Shown: piece after piece, positions 18,601-27,256 of the stretch
How the letters are laid out: each line of letters opens with the position of its first letter
How positions within the stretch are numbered: the first letter of the stretch is position 1
Source: Eutrophocola sp964601805
Lineage (GTDB): Bacteria; Pseudomonadota; Gammaproteobacteria; Pseudomonadales; Pseudohongiellaceae
DNA: 64,000 nt
Assembly: GCA_964601805.1 (NCBI GenBank)
Contig: CAZROW010000003.1
Span: 1 to 64,000 of the forward strand
Reading direction: 5' to 3'
Notes under the pieces: generated by a model
Databases searched by the model: none
Seen by the model: the letters and a program-made list of their open reading frames with translations, nothing else
Told to the model about the DNA's origin: nothing
Translations under genes and position numbers: made by a program

Positions 18601-18677
18601 ATTGAGGCGGTGGATGCCGTGGCAACAGCCACGGCTGTGGCGAGCTTTTTAAAGCTCAATTTAATAGATCTATGCAT
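15657..18677 (-). CDS. TonB-dependent outer-membrane receptor
   Basis: Outer-membrane active transporter of 1006 residues. The signal peptide is about residues 1-30 (ending in AFAQ). Next comes a TonB-box-like EEITVTGSRIRQ, then the plug domain (to about residue 190, with NLGTNRTLVLLDGARM and VVTGGASAAYGADALGG). The long beta-barrel ends in a terminal aromatic, NLSLNLQF, as outer-membrane proteins require. The plug resembles the large receptors of marine gammaproteobacteria that take up carbohydrates or other organics. The substrate cannot be read from the sequence. It stands alone, ended by the terminator at 15597-15616. Confidence 0.93.
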   Translation of the reverse strand: MHRSIKLSFKKLATAVAVATASTASIPAFAQDDGGIEEITVTGSRIRQTDGMAAPTPVTVVTPDELASFDPGGTVSEQLDALPQFFNTITPQRNGGSLAFTVGSFLNMRNLGTNRTLVLLDGARMAPGDKRGPVNVDTFPTALVRTVDVVTGGASAAYGADALGGVTNFILDREFEGLKINVGSGIMETGDGFRYNASIAGGFQIGDRLNIIGSLEGRQIDQIDVEPWELDSDWYQRWGYVGNPDPNGPRRLTRPNVAPTDRHVYGVISGTRTELDGMVFNREGTAVQPFRQGDNYRQNRINTTSGGPEADLAWRAYSSPVDGQEVAGRSLFLAAQYQFSDNLSGYAQAVVGRSENGSVNNRATTTGITFRSIWAPKIAVDNAYLPDYVRQVMLDNGVDELTLSRDGSMVGVRDIGIDSVNDNTFTTQTYTFGFDYDFDNTWSIGGSFSTGETERLTHTYDMNRVDRMFLAMDAVVHPDTGAIVCRVNLPQFSPTEEELRAAGLASGLTNSRTASDPNPQPLGSPIGLDGTVEGCVPYNVFGHGNISEDAIDYVGTVKKSIGIVEQDFAELIATGEVYEGWGYGPVSMAAGLTWRESSFSDEALPADVDALGPPQNVPDLGIRGIARGYTGGSPNLHKFSTVPKISGKYDVWEWFTEINAPIWESGSGEQTLGSSLAFRQSDYNTSGRVEAWKVGFDFQVMEGLRLRATRSQDVREATFSERFDAQGGGGGVDDPLLGIDDVSITVVASGNPNLSPETADTTVFGVVFEPQWEWADGLRVSADWYEVDIEDAISQIGQQDVVDRCHIQGVQEQCANIERDPATGGITRVFRRFFNQDAAIVEGVDFEVRYTREVDLFSSDFENVTLRVLGGKTLTREDIAANGTVSTLMDQYTMPELTANITGTYSLGPWSLQLQGRHISSENRNRNWVEGVDVDSNKVPSSTWWNGTLRYSSELQNGGSWNVGFNVLNMFDKNPPIIPSSTGSQGVANQYDIFGRRYNLSLNLQF

Positions 18678-19126
18678 GAAACTCCCCCTTTGAATGTTTC
18701 ATTATTAAAATCAGAAATTGAAGGCCAGCTCCTGATGAAGGGCAGGTAAATAATTCACCTGTTTTCAGAGAAATTGACTATCAACAAAATGTGGAAGGAA
18801 GCGCACTAAAGCATGAATGCGAATGCATTCTGGAACGTTTATATAATGAAAATCCCCCCTTGAACCTGTTTAGTTTTTTTAAAAAGCTGTTTCTCCCTAA
18901 CGTAACAGGCAACCCTAATTATTAGAAAAATGAGCGTATTATGCAACCCTTGAGAGTTTCGAGGAATATCTTTTAACTAATTGATTATTATAGATAAAAT
19001 TATAGATCTTTATTGGGAACTAGTCCTTAAAAAGGACTTTGATCAATCGAGGGGGGGAGGAAGATAAATTTACCTTAACCGAAGGTTATCGCAACTAATC
19101 ACAGCCTGTTGGACTGAAGTATACGT
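18678..19126. other. Gene-free upstream region of the TonB receptor
   Basis: This AT-rich stretch of 449 bases lies between the receptor start and the korB end. It holds a short inverted repeat GAATGC/GCATTC (18815-18830) and AT-rich -10-like words on the minus strand near 18840-18850. No terminator was recognised for korB, and no RNA gene was recognised. Confidence 0.55.
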
Positions 19127-20143
19127 TTAACTCACTTTCCAGGTATGACCTGTATGCAGCAGAGCGGAGAGATCACCTGAACCACGTGTCTCCCTGAGTT
19201 TCAATCGCTGGTCGGACAGGTCCGAGACATAGGCTGTCACCGGATTGTGATACAAAATGCCGACTGCTACCGGAAAGTCCGGTCCCTGCATGGCTGCAAT
19301 CAGCTGGGCCAGGGCCAGGTTGGTCTGGTCATGGACCAGGATATCTTCCAGTTCTGCGCCTTCACCGAGGGTCACGACTTCCAGTCTGAGCGTGTCGCGA
19401 TTCAGGCGAATACCCTTGCTTTTGTCCTTGCCAAACAGCAGGGGCTGGCCGTGCTCGACTTCTACCCGGTAATCCGCGGCAATTTTCTTGTCCTTGACCT
19501 GTTCAAAGATGCCGTCATTGTAGATAGGGCAGTTTTGCAGGATTTCCACGAAAGAGGCGCCCTCGTGAGCATGGGCTTGCTTGATAACAGCGCTCAGGTG
19601 CTTCATTTCCGTGTCAATGGAGCGGGCCACGAAAGGAGCGCCTGCGCCCAGGGCGATGCCGCAGGGTGACAGGGGGCGGTCCACAGAACCTTCAGGAGTT
19701 GAAGGCGAACGGGTGCCGACCTTGGACGTGGGGGAATATTGCCCCTTGGTCAGGCCGTAAATTTCGTTATTGAACAACAGGATGTTCAGGTCCACGTTAC
19801 GACGCAGGGCGTGCATGGTGTGGTTGCCGCCGATACTCAGGGCATCGCCATCACCGGTGATTACCCAGACATCGAGCGCCGGATTGGCCAGTTTGACGCC
19901 GGTGGCAATCGACGGGGCCCTGCCGTGAATCGTATGAAAGCCATAGGTATTCATGTAATACGGAAAGCGCGAGGAGCAGCCGATACCGGAGACGAAAACC
20001 TGGCTTTCCCGGGGGCGCTCCAGTTCCGGCATCAGTTTCTGAATGGTTTTCAGAATGGCATAGTCACCACAGCCCGGGCACCAGCGTACTTCCTGGTCGG
20101 AGGAGAAATCTGCGGTGGTCAGTTTATCGACTGCCTGGTTCAT
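19127..20143 (-). CDS. korB: 2-oxoacid:ferredoxin oxidoreductase, beta subunit
   Basis: Thiamine-diphosphate and [4Fe-4S] subunit of the two-subunit 2-oxoacid:ferredoxin oxidoreductase family, probably 2-oxoglutarate-specific (KorB-like). Of 338 residues, the cluster ligands expected for the family are visible at C22 and C25 (WCPGCGD), C56 and C205 (NCPIYN). The TPP/Mg motif is GDGDALSIGG (97-106), followed by NNEIYGLTKGQ. It is 53 bases downstream of the alpha subunit in one operon. Specificity for 2-oxoglutarate rather than another 2-oxoacid is inferred. Confidence 0.9.
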   Translation of the reverse strand: MNQAVDKLTTADFSSDQEVRWCPGCGDYAILKTIQKLMPELERPRESQVFVSGIGCSSRFPYYMNTYGFHTIHGRAPSIATGVKLANPALDVWVITGDGDALSIGGNHTMHALRRNVDLNILLFNNEIYGLTKGQYSPTSKVGTRSPSTPEGSVDRPLSPCGIALGAGAPFVARSIDTEMKHLSAVIKQAHAHEGASFVEILQNCPIYNDGIFEQVKDKKIAADYRVEVEHGQPLLFGKDKSKGIRLNRDTLRLEVVTLGEGAELEDILVHDQTNLALAQLIAAMQGPDFPVAVGILYHNPVTAYVSDLSDQRLKLRETRGSGDLSALLHTGHTWKVS

Positions 20144-20196
20144 GATGTTTCTTCCAGTCTTTCCGTAGTGAAAAGGATAATGTTAAGACGGTGGGC

Positions 20197-22080
20197 CTAG
20201 AGTTGAGCCAGTTCCGCCTTGATGCTGTTGACGATCTCGCGAATCTTGAAGGGCTGTCCTGATACCTTGTTCAGGCCCTTGGCATCAATCAGGTATTCGG
20301 AGCGTAACACTTTCACCAGTTGCCCGGTGTTCATTTCCGGCACCAGCACCTTGTCAAATCCGGACAGCAGCTCTTCCAGGTTTGCAGGGAAAGGCCACAT
20401 GTAGCGTATATGAATATGGGAAACGTCCAGGTCTTCCTGGCGGCAACGTTTCACTGCCTGGTGAATGGCGCCAAAGGTCGAGCCCCAGCCCACCACGGCG
20501 AGCTTGCCACTGCTGTTTCCCATGACAACTTCCTGTGCCGGAATGTCCTTGCTGATGCCCTCAACCTTGTTTTTGCGGGTATCGGTCATCTTCTGGTGAT
20601 TGTCCGGGTCGTAGGAAATATTGCCGGTGTCATAACTCTTTTCGATACCACCGATGCGATGCTCCAGTCCAGGTGTACCGGGTTTGGCCCAGACACGTGC
20701 CAGGGTTTCGGTATCACGAATAGATGGCGTGAAGTCCTTCGTGTCAGTGTGGAAAGACACCGGGAAAGGGGTAAATGCCGACATGTCAGGAATTACCCAG
20801 GGTTCGGAAGCATTGGCAATATAGCCATCGGACAAGAGCATGACCGGCGTCATGTATTTCGTGGCAAGTCGTACCGCCTCGATGGCTACCTCAAAACAGT
20901 CAGACGGCGAACTGGTGGCGATGACCGGCAGCGGTGTGTCGCCATGTCGGCCATAAACGGCCTGCAACAAGTCCGATTGTTCAGTCTTGGTGGGCAGTCC
21001 GGTGGATGGCCCGCCGCGCTGGGTATTGATCACCAGCAAGGGCAGCTCCGCCGAGACGGCCAGGGAAATGGCTTCCATTTTCAGGGCAATGCCCGGGCCA
21101 GCGCTGGATGTGACACCCAGGCTGCCGGCAAAAGAGGCGCCAATGGCGGCACAGACCGCGGCAATTTCGTCTTCAGCCTGGAAGGTGGTGACATCAAACT
21201 CCTTGCGGGCAGCCAGGGTATGTAAAAGGCTGGATGCAGGCGTAATCGGGTAGGAGGCAAACAGGACATTGATGTCGGCCAGCTGGCCGCCGGCAAGCAG
21301 ACCCCAGGCCAGGCCGGTCGTGCCGTTGATGTCGCGATACAGGCCAGGCGCCATTTTCGCCCGGGGTACTTTATAGACTTCAATGCCGCTGGGTAATTCA
21401 GCTGTCTCGCCATAGGCATGGCCGGCATTGAGCGCCGCTATATTGGCACCGGCGACCTCAGGTTTGCTGGCGAACTTTTTCTGCAGGTTCTCTACAGTGG
21501 CTTCCTTGTCCCGGTCAAACAGCCAGAGGACCAGGCCGAGCGTCCACATGTTCTTGCAGCGCAGGGAGTTCTTGTGACCCAGGTTGAACTCTTCAACGGC
21601 GGCAATGACCTGGCTCTGGATATCAATTTCCAGGACCCGGTAGGCGTCCAGTGAGCCGTCTTCCAGGGGATTGACGTCATACTTGGCCTTGTTGAGATTC
21701 TTCTCGTTGAATGCACCGGTATCAACGATGATGAGCCCGCCCGGGACAATCTCGGCCAGGTTGGTGACCAGGGCAGCAGGGTTCATGGCAACCAGCACAT
21801 CAATGGCGTCCCCGGAGGTGGTGATGTCTTCGGAGCCGAAATAAATCTGGAAAGCAGAAACACCGAATGTTGAACCGGCTGGTGCGCGGATTTCCGCCGG
21901 GAAATCCGGAAAGGTCGACAGGTCATTACCGAACAGGGCTGTATCGTCGGTGAAATTGGCGCCGGTGAGCTGCATGCCGTCACCGGAATCACCGGCAAAG
22001 CGCACCACGATGCTTTCCACCGTTTGCGTGTTAACGCCGGAGGTGTCTGTGCGTACAGCTTCTTCTGTTTCAACGTCCAT
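20197..22080 (-). CDS. korA: 2-oxoacid:ferredoxin oxidoreductase, fused gamma-alpha subunit
   Basis: Protein of 627 residues that joins the gamma domain (about residues 22-190, RFAGDSGDGMQLTG) to the pyrimidine-binding alpha domain (about 220-500, YPITPASSLLH and FQAEDEIAAVCAAIGASFAG) and a C-terminal domain. This fusion is normal for KorA-type enzymes. With KorB it would oxidise a 2-oxoacid to acyl-CoA and reduce ferredoxin. In an apparently aerobic gammaproteobacterium it may bypass or supplement the dehydrogenase complex. It is divergent from lctP, with a perfect palindrome in its leader (22214-22234). Confidence 0.9.
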   Translation of the reverse strand: MDVETEEAVRTDTSGVNTQTVESIVVRFAGDSGDGMQLTGANFTDDTALFGNDLSTFPDFPAEIRAPAGSTFGVSAFQIYFGSEDITTSGDAIDVLVAMNPAALVTNLAEIVPGGLIIVDTGAFNEKNLNKAKYDVNPLEDGSLDAYRVLEIDIQSQVIAAVEEFNLGHKNSLRCKNMWTLGLVLWLFDRDKEATVENLQKKFASKPEVAGANIAALNAGHAYGETAELPSGIEVYKVPRAKMAPGLYRDINGTTGLAWGLLAGGQLADINVLFASYPITPASSLLHTLAARKEFDVTTFQAEDEIAAVCAAIGASFAGSLGVTSSAGPGIALKMEAISLAVSAELPLLVINTQRGGPSTGLPTKTEQSDLLQAVYGRHGDTPLPVIATSSPSDCFEVAIEAVRLATKYMTPVMLLSDGYIANASEPWVIPDMSAFTPFPVSFHTDTKDFTPSIRDTETLARVWAKPGTPGLEHRIGGIEKSYDTGNISYDPDNHQKMTDTRKNKVEGISKDIPAQEVVMGNSSGKLAVVGWGSTFGAIHQAVKRCRQEDLDVSHIHIRYMWPFPANLEELLSGFDKVLVPEMNTGQLVKVLRSEYLIDAKGLNKVSGQPFKIREIVNSIKAELAQL

Positions 22081-22213
22081 CTGTCACTCATTTAATGCTT
22101 TTCGAAAACCGGCAACCTGGCTCAAGGGTTTGCTCCCTGATTCCAGACTGAATATTCAGACTTCGGGGAATGAATACTGGTATAAAAGACTGTAACCGGC
22201 GGTAAATTTGCTC

Positions 22214-22250
22214 ATTTCAGCCCCGGGCTGAAATTTGGGCGCGCATTATA
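22214..22250 (-). promoter_or_regulatory. korAB promoter candidate with perfect palindrome
   Basis: ATTTCAGCCC-C-GGGCTGAAAT (22214-22234) is a perfect 10-bp inverted repeat with a one-base centre. A minus-strand TATAAT (22250 to 22245) lies just upstream of it, so the palindrome would fall at about the transcription start of korAB, a usual place for a repressor operator. No good -35 was found. The rest of the 22081-22536 divergent spacer shows no gene. Confidence 0.5.
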
Positions 22251-22536
22251 GCAATCAGGCTGTAAATAATGCTAATTAATTGACGCCGACAGGGGGCGAA
22301 TGTGCAGGCAATGAGAATTTACCATTGACTGCTGACAAGGTCCCTTAGATGGCGGGAAAGCCAGTAATTACGGGCCTTGTGCAACATGCCCCCCTGCTTT
22401 ATGCTTGAACGCTTTCGTTCGCCCGAGACCATTCCTGGTAGCCATAAGAAGCAGCCACTGAAGCTGCTATAAAGGCAAAAAATGGGCGTCAGACTTTCAT
22501 CATCAAGCGCAAGTTATAAAAGAATAAGGATCTGTT

Positions 22537-24327
22537 ATGTCCAATGGCGTTCTCGCAATCTTGTCCCTTTTGCCCATCATTTCCGTGGCGGTATTCCTGG
22601 TCATGCTGCGCTGGCCGGCCAGTCGCGCCATGCCGATCTGCTATATCGTGGCAGTCCTGCTGGCCCTGTTTATCTGGCAGGTGCCTTTCGTGAGGGTCAT
22701 GGCGGCTTCGGTCAACGGCCTCATTGATGCCATTGAACTGATCTACATTATTTTCGGTGCCATCCTGCTCCTGAATACCTTGCAGGAGAGCGGCGCCATC
22801 CAGAGTATTCGCAAGGGATTTTCGGACATCACGCCGGACCGGCGTATCCAGGTCATCATTATTGCCTGGCTGTTCGGCTCCTTCATCGAGGGTTCGGCAG
22901 GTTTTGGCACGCCTGCTGCCGTGGCCGTGCCCCTGATGGTAGGCCTGGGCTTTCCGGCCATGGCCGCCGTGGTTTCAGGCATGATCATCCAGAGCACACC
23001 GGTATCGTTTGGTGCGCTGGGTACACCCATGCTCACCGGTGTTTATACCGGTCTTGAGGGAGATGCCGAGGTGCAGGCTTTTGCCCTGCAGATGGGCATG
23101 GATCACCTTGAACTTGTGTCCTTTATTGCTGCCAGGGTGGCCTTTTTGCATGCCATTGCCGGCACGTTCATTCCCATGATCCTGGTCGCTGTCATGACCC
23201 AGTTTTTTGGCAAGAACAGGTCGTTTACCGAAGGCTTGAAAATATGGAAGTTTGCCTTGTTTGCCGCTTTTTCCATGACGATTCCCTATGCCCTGGTAGC
23301 GCGTTACCTGGGCCCGGAGTTCCCTTCATTGTTTGGCGGTCTTATCGGCCTGGCCATCGTGGTCACTGCGGCCAAGAAAGGCTTCCTGATGCCAAAAGAA
23401 GACGAGATCTGGCAGTTTCCCGAGCGCAGCGAATGGGATTCCCACTGGATCGGCAAAATTGAAATGGAAGAAAAGAAATTTGAGGGGCCGGTAATGAGCA
23501 TCATCAAGGCCTGGATGCCCTACATCATCGTGGCCGGTTTGCTGATCATTACCCGCCTGCCGCAACTGCCGTTTCTGGGCATGTTGCGCGGAGAAATTGC
23601 CACGTTCACCATCAGCAATATTTTCAATACGCCGCTCGGACAATCGGTGCAGCCGTTTTATTCGCCGGCGGCCCTGTTTATCACGGTGTCCATCATCACG
23701 TATTTTGTCCATGGCATGGACAGCAAATCGTACGTCAATGCCTGGAAGACATCCGGCAAGACCATGTTGTCCGCCGGGACCGCGCTGGTATTCACCGTAC
23801 CCATGGTGCAGGTTTTCCTTAACTCGGACGGGGGTGCCTCCGGCTACCAGGAGATGCCCATTGAACTGGCTGAAGGCGTTGCAGCCCTGGCCGGCAATGC
23901 CTGGCCCTTCTTCTCCACCTTCATCGGCGGCATGGGTGCTTTTGTTGCTGGCAGCAACACGGTAAGCAACATGATGTTTTCGCTCTTCCAGTTTGGTGTC
24001 GGCGAGCGTATCGGTGCCGACCCGACCTGGATTGTGGCGTTGCAGGCAGTAGGTGGTGCCGCAGGTAATACTATCTGTGTTCACAACGTGGTGGCGGCAT
24101 CAGCCGTGGTTGGACTGATCGGCCGTGAAGGCGAGGTCATTCGCAAGACCCTTCTGGTGTTTATCTATTACGCCCTGTTCACCGGTGCAGTCGGTTATGG
24201 CATTATCGCCACCGCGAGCGGCAACATGTTCAATATCGGTTACATCATTGCAGCGATGATCGTTGTCAGCGCGATAGCCATTATCATCAAATATGGAGTG
24301 AGCCAGGATCAGATAAGCGCGAGTTAG
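22537..24327 (+). CDS. L-lactate permease family transporter (LctP)
   Basis: Inner-membrane secondary transporter of 596 residues with about 13 hydrophobic helices. Family signatures include GSFIEGSAGFGTPAAVAVPLM (about 112-132), PVSFGALGTPM and NTICVHNVVAASAVVG near the C-terminus. LctP proteins import L-lactate, D-lactate or glycolate with protons. The start ATG 22537 follows AAGGA. Its position divergent from a 2-oxoacid oxidoreductase suggests uptake of a hydroxy-acid whose oxidised form could feed KorAB, but no lactate dehydrogenase is nearby. Confidence 0.92.
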   Translation: MSNGVLAILSLLPIISVAVFLVMLRWPASRAMPICYIVAVLLALFIWQVPFVRVMAASVNGLIDAIELIYIIFGAILLLNTLQESGAIQSIRKGFSDITPDRRIQVIIIAWLFGSFIEGSAGFGTPAAVAVPLMVGLGFPAMAAVVSGMIIQSTPVSFGALGTPMLTGVYTGLEGDAEVQAFALQMGMDHLELVSFIAARVAFLHAIAGTFIPMILVAVMTQFFGKNRSFTEGLKIWKFALFAAFSMTIPYALVARYLGPEFPSLFGGLIGLAIVVTAAKKGFLMPKEDEIWQFPERSEWDSHWIGKIEMEEKKFEGPVMSIIKAWMPYIIVAGLLIITRLPQLPFLGMLRGEIATFTISNIFNTPLGQSVQPFYSPAALFITVSIITYFVHGMDSKSYVNAWKTSGKTMLSAGTALVFTVPMVQVFLNSDGGASGYQEMPIELAEGVAALAGNAWPFFSTFIGGMGAFVAGSNTVSNMMFSLFQFGVGERIGADPTWIVALQAVGGAAGNTICVHNVVAASAVVGLIGREGEVIRKTLLVFIYYALFTGAVGYGIIATASGNMFNIGYIIAAMIVVSAIAIIIKYGVSQDQISAS

Positions 24328-24377
24328 ACACAACAGAACTGACAGAGGTTTCTTGATCGAAACAGCAGACCCAGACT

Positions 24378-25076
24378 ATGTCCAAGAAAGAAGAACAGCG
24401 AAAGATAAAGGAAGAAAAACAGGCAGCGGCACGGCGCAGGGAAAAGCGTAACGCCCTGTTGATCAAGGTGGGTGCCGTCATCCTGGTTCCCATAGTCCTG
24501 GTGGTGTTCTACCAGGGCCTTTTCACGGGCCCGCCGGCCTTGCCACCTGACCTGGTGGGTGAGGCTGATCACGTACGCGGCAATCCCGAAGCGCCTGTGA
24601 CGGTGACCATGTATGCCGATTTCCAGTGTCCGGCCTGCCAAATCGAATACCAGGTGATCGCCAGGGCGTGGCCGCGCATACGTGACGATGTGCAACTGAT
24701 TTACCGTTATTTCCCGCTGGATACCCATCGCTTTTCATTTCAGGCTGCGCGTTTTGCAGAAGCTGCGGGCTTGCAGGGCAAGTTCTGGGAAATGCATGAC
24801 CTGTTGTTTGCCAACCAGCAGGCCTGGAGTTTCGTGGAAGACCCAACGCTGATGTTTGAGGATTACGCGGAACAGATTGGCCTGGATATGGCGCAGCTTC
24901 GGGCTGATATTGAACGCTCAGAGGTGCGAGCCAAGATCGTTTCTGACCAGCAGGGTGGTGTTCGCGCCGGTGTGCGCAGTACACCTGCCCTGTTTATCAA
25001 TGGTCGCCAGGTAGCCAATCCGCAAAGCCCGGCAGGATTGATTGATCTTATCGAAGAAGCACAAGCGGAAGGCTAG
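24378..25076 (+). CDS. DsbA-like membrane-anchored thioredoxin
   Basis: Protein of 232 residues with a basic, highly charged cytoplasmic N-terminus (1-26), one membrane helix (about 27-46) and a periplasmic DsbA/DsbG-type domain. The redox site is CPAC (C84-C87). The C-terminal VRSTPALFINGR segment carries the cis-proline loop. Family members oxidise or isomerise disulfides in exported proteins. It starts 50 bases after lctP on the same strand. Which partner it serves cannot be told. Confidence 0.88.
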   Translation: MSKKEEQRKIKEEKQAAARRREKRNALLIKVGAVILVPIVLVVFYQGLFTGPPALPPDLVGEADHVRGNPEAPVTVTMYADFQCPACQIEYQVIARAWPRIRDDVQLIYRYFPLDTHRFSFQAARFAEAAGLQGKFWEMHDLLFANQQAWSFVEDPTLMFEDYAEQIGLDMAQLRADIERSEVRAKIVSDQQGGVRAGVRSTPALFINGRQVANPQSPAGLIDLIEEAQAEG

Positions 25077-25148
25077 CTCCAGCAGTCTTTTACGCTCAAT
25101 TTCTTTTCAGAATTTACGGGAAGTGGTCGAGGCGCTCGTTGAGCGCCA

Positions 25149-25186
25149 TGCCGGATGACGGCCCTGCGGGCCTCTTCCGGCCTACT
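25149..25186. repeat. Single degenerate REP-like palindrome
   Basis: TGCCGGATGACGGCC to GGGCCTCTTCCGGCCTACT matches the GGCCGGAAAT family with several changes. It ends one base before the stop codon of the MltB-like gene and has no partner unit. Confidence 0.6.
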
Positions 25187-25187
25187 G

Positions 25188-26390
25188 TCAGAGTGCCCTT
25201 AATCCTTCAAGCAGTTCAAAGTTGGCGTAACCGTCGGTGGGCAGGCCTGCGCTGGCCTGGTAGCTGCGGATTGCTGCCCGGGTCATGGAACCGGCAATGC
25301 CATCGGGCGTGCCGGTGTCAAAGCCCTGTTCATTCAGCAGCGTTTGCAGTTCGATGACCTCATCGCGACTCAAGGGACGTTCTGCTCCGGAAGGCATGTT
25401 TTCAATGGGTCCGCCACCAACGAAGCGGTCGGCCAGGTGGCCCACGGAAATGGCATAAAAGGTTGAGCGGTTCCACACCATGGTAGTGCGGTAGTTCTGG
25501 TAGGTAAGAAAAGCAGGCCCATTTGCCCCCGCCGGCAAGACAATGGAACCCAGCATGTCGGCATTGCCGAGTGGCTGGCCATTGACGCGGGTAACGCCAA
25601 GGCGGTTCCACTCTGTCACGGTTTTGCGAACCCCGGTACCGGTCTGGGTAAAGTCAAATCCTGCCGGAAGGATGACTTCCCGCCCCCAGCGTTCATCACC
25701 CTGCCAGCCATTTTGTGACAGGTAGTTGGCAGCGGATGTCATGACATCGGGGACACTGTTCCAGATGTCGATTCGGCCATCGCCGTCACCGTCTTTTGCG
25801 TAAGAGTAAAAAGTGGACGGCATGAACTGACATTGCCCCATGGCGCCAGCCCAGGAGCCGGACATTTGGTCGGCCGCGATATGACCTTCATCAATGATGC
25901 GCAGTGCGGTGATGAGCTCCTTGCGGAAAAAATCGCTTCGACGTGGATCGAATGCGAGTGTGGCAAGGGCATTGATTACCGAGAAACCACCGGTAAAGTC
26001 ACCAAAGTTGCTCTCCAGGGCCCAGAAAGACACCAGGTAATGGGGCTGGACACCATACTCGTCCCGAATCCTGTTGAACAGGTCGCTGTAATCCTCGAGC
26101 AGGCGCTGTCCGCGGGCAATACGGGCATCACTGAGGCGGTTGTTCATGTAGCCGGCAAAGGTCTGGACAAATTCCGGTTGGCTGCGATCCAGTTCCAGTA
26201 CCCTGGGTATGGGTTCCTCAACGGTGGCAAAGGCAGCTTCGATGGTTGCTGCACTGATGCCTTCCTGCAGCGCTTCCTCACGCAGTTCATTTAACCAGTC
26301 GGCAAATGACTGCTCCTGGGCATGCAAAGCTGGGGCAATGACCAGAAAAGAAAAAGTGATGATGGAGAAGGTTGTTCTTAACATGCTCAT
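25188..26390 (-). CDS. Lytic murein transglycosylase, MltB family
   Basis: Exported peptidoglycan-cleaving enzyme of 400 residues, started at ATG 26390 (MSMLRTTF; ATG 26384 is an alternative). The signal peptide ends near ALHAQ. The MltB/SLT_2 domain has its catalytic glutamate in FWALESNFGDFTGG, then GAMGQCQFMPSTF and DIWNSVPDVMTSAANYL. A C-terminal peptidoglycan-binding domain follows (RDEVIELQTLLNEQGFDTGTPDG region). No lipobox, so it is probably soluble and periplasmic. It lies 53 bases downstream of the response regulator on the same strand, which would place it under envelope-stress control. Confidence 0.92.
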   Translation of the reverse strand: MSMLRTTFSIITFSFLVIAPALHAQEQSFADWLNELREEALQEGISAATIEAAFATVEEPIPRVLELDRSQPEFVQTFAGYMNNRLSDARIARGQRLLEDYSDLFNRIRDEYGVQPHYLVSFWALESNFGDFTGGFSVINALATLAFDPRRSDFFRKELITALRIIDEGHIAADQMSGSWAGAMGQCQFMPSTFYSYAKDGDGDGRIDIWNSVPDVMTSAANYLSQNGWQGDERWGREVILPAGFDFTQTGTGVRKTVTEWNRLGVTRVNGQPLGNADMLGSIVLPAGANGPAFLTYQNYRTTMVWNRSTFYAISVGHLADRFVGGGPIENMPSGAERPLSRDEVIELQTLLNEQGFDTGTPDGIAGSMTRAAIRSYQASAGLPTDGYANFELLEGLRAL

Positions 26391-26443
26391 GATTGATGTT
26401 CCCTGGACTGGCGTTATAGCTGCCAGACCGCTAAACCCTGTTA

Positions 26444-27115
26444 CTACTGCCACTCAAACTTGTAGCCGACGGCATACAGAGAGTGGATCAGTTCCACATC
26501 AGGCAGCTTCTCGGCAATTTTCTTGCGCAGTTTCTTGATATGGCTGTCGATAGTCCTGTCGCTGACAACCCGGCCATCGTTGTAAATCTTGTCGACCAGC
26601 ACACTGCGTGAAAATATCCTGCCAGGCTGGTCAGACAGTACTTTCAGCAACTGGAACTCCACGGCGGTCAGGTTGAGATCCTGGCCATTGATGGTGGCCT
26701 TGTAAGTGTCCGTATCCAGGACGAGTCCCTTGTCAGACAGGTTTTCCGTGCTTTCCGCACGCCGTAGCACAGCCTTGACCCGGGCCACCACTTCGCGGGG
26801 ACTGAAGGGTTTGCAGATGTAGTCATCGGCTCCCAGTTCCAGGCCCAACAGGCGATCGATTTCCTCAACCTTGGCAGTGATCATGATAATGGGAAGGCCG
26901 GATGCCTTGCGCACATCCTTGCAAATCTCGGCACCGGGTTTGCCCGGTAACATCAGGTCCAGCAGCATGAGACTGGTCGAGTTATTGGCAAGCCAGTCCT
27001 CAACCTCTGACCCGTCATTGAGCACACTGACTTCAAACCCGCTCTGGACCAGATAGTCCTGGAGCAGGGAGGCAATCTTCATTTCATCCTCAACAATCAA
27101 AATATGCTGGCTCAT
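26444..27115 (-). CDS. OmpR-family response regulator, BaeR-like
   Basis: DNA-binding regulator of 223 residues. The receiver has acidic residues D10/E11, phosphoacceptor D53, T80 and K102. The segment ITAKVEEIDRLLGLELGADDYICKPFSPREVVARVKA is close to E. coli BaeR as I recall it. A C-terminal winged helix is present (VVSDRTIDSHIKKLRKK). Partner of the sensor kinase encoded directly upstream. BaeR controls envelope-stress and drug-efflux genes in enterics; the regulon here is unknown, but the downstream transglycosylase fits a cell-envelope role. Confidence 0.9.
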   Translation of the reverse strand: MSQHILIVEDEMKIASLLQDYLVQSGFEVSVLNDGSEVEDWLANNSTSLMLLDLMLPGKPGAEICKDVRKASGLPIIMITAKVEEIDRLLGLELGADDYICKPFSPREVVARVKAVLRRAESTENLSDKGLVLDTDTYKATINGQDLNLTAVEFQLLKVLSDQPGRIFSRSVLVDKIYNDGRVVSDRTIDSHIKKLRKKIAEKLPDVELIHSLYAVGYKFEWQ

Positions 27116-27256
27116 AACTTTGCAACCTCTGTGTATCAGTACACTAGTCTAATTCGGTAAAGGGCACCCGGCAAATAGATATACATCAAGCTACCTTTAC
27201 TGAAGTTGAATAAAGCAAGCCGGGAAGGAAGGTAAAAACTGTCAGAAGGGTGGTAA

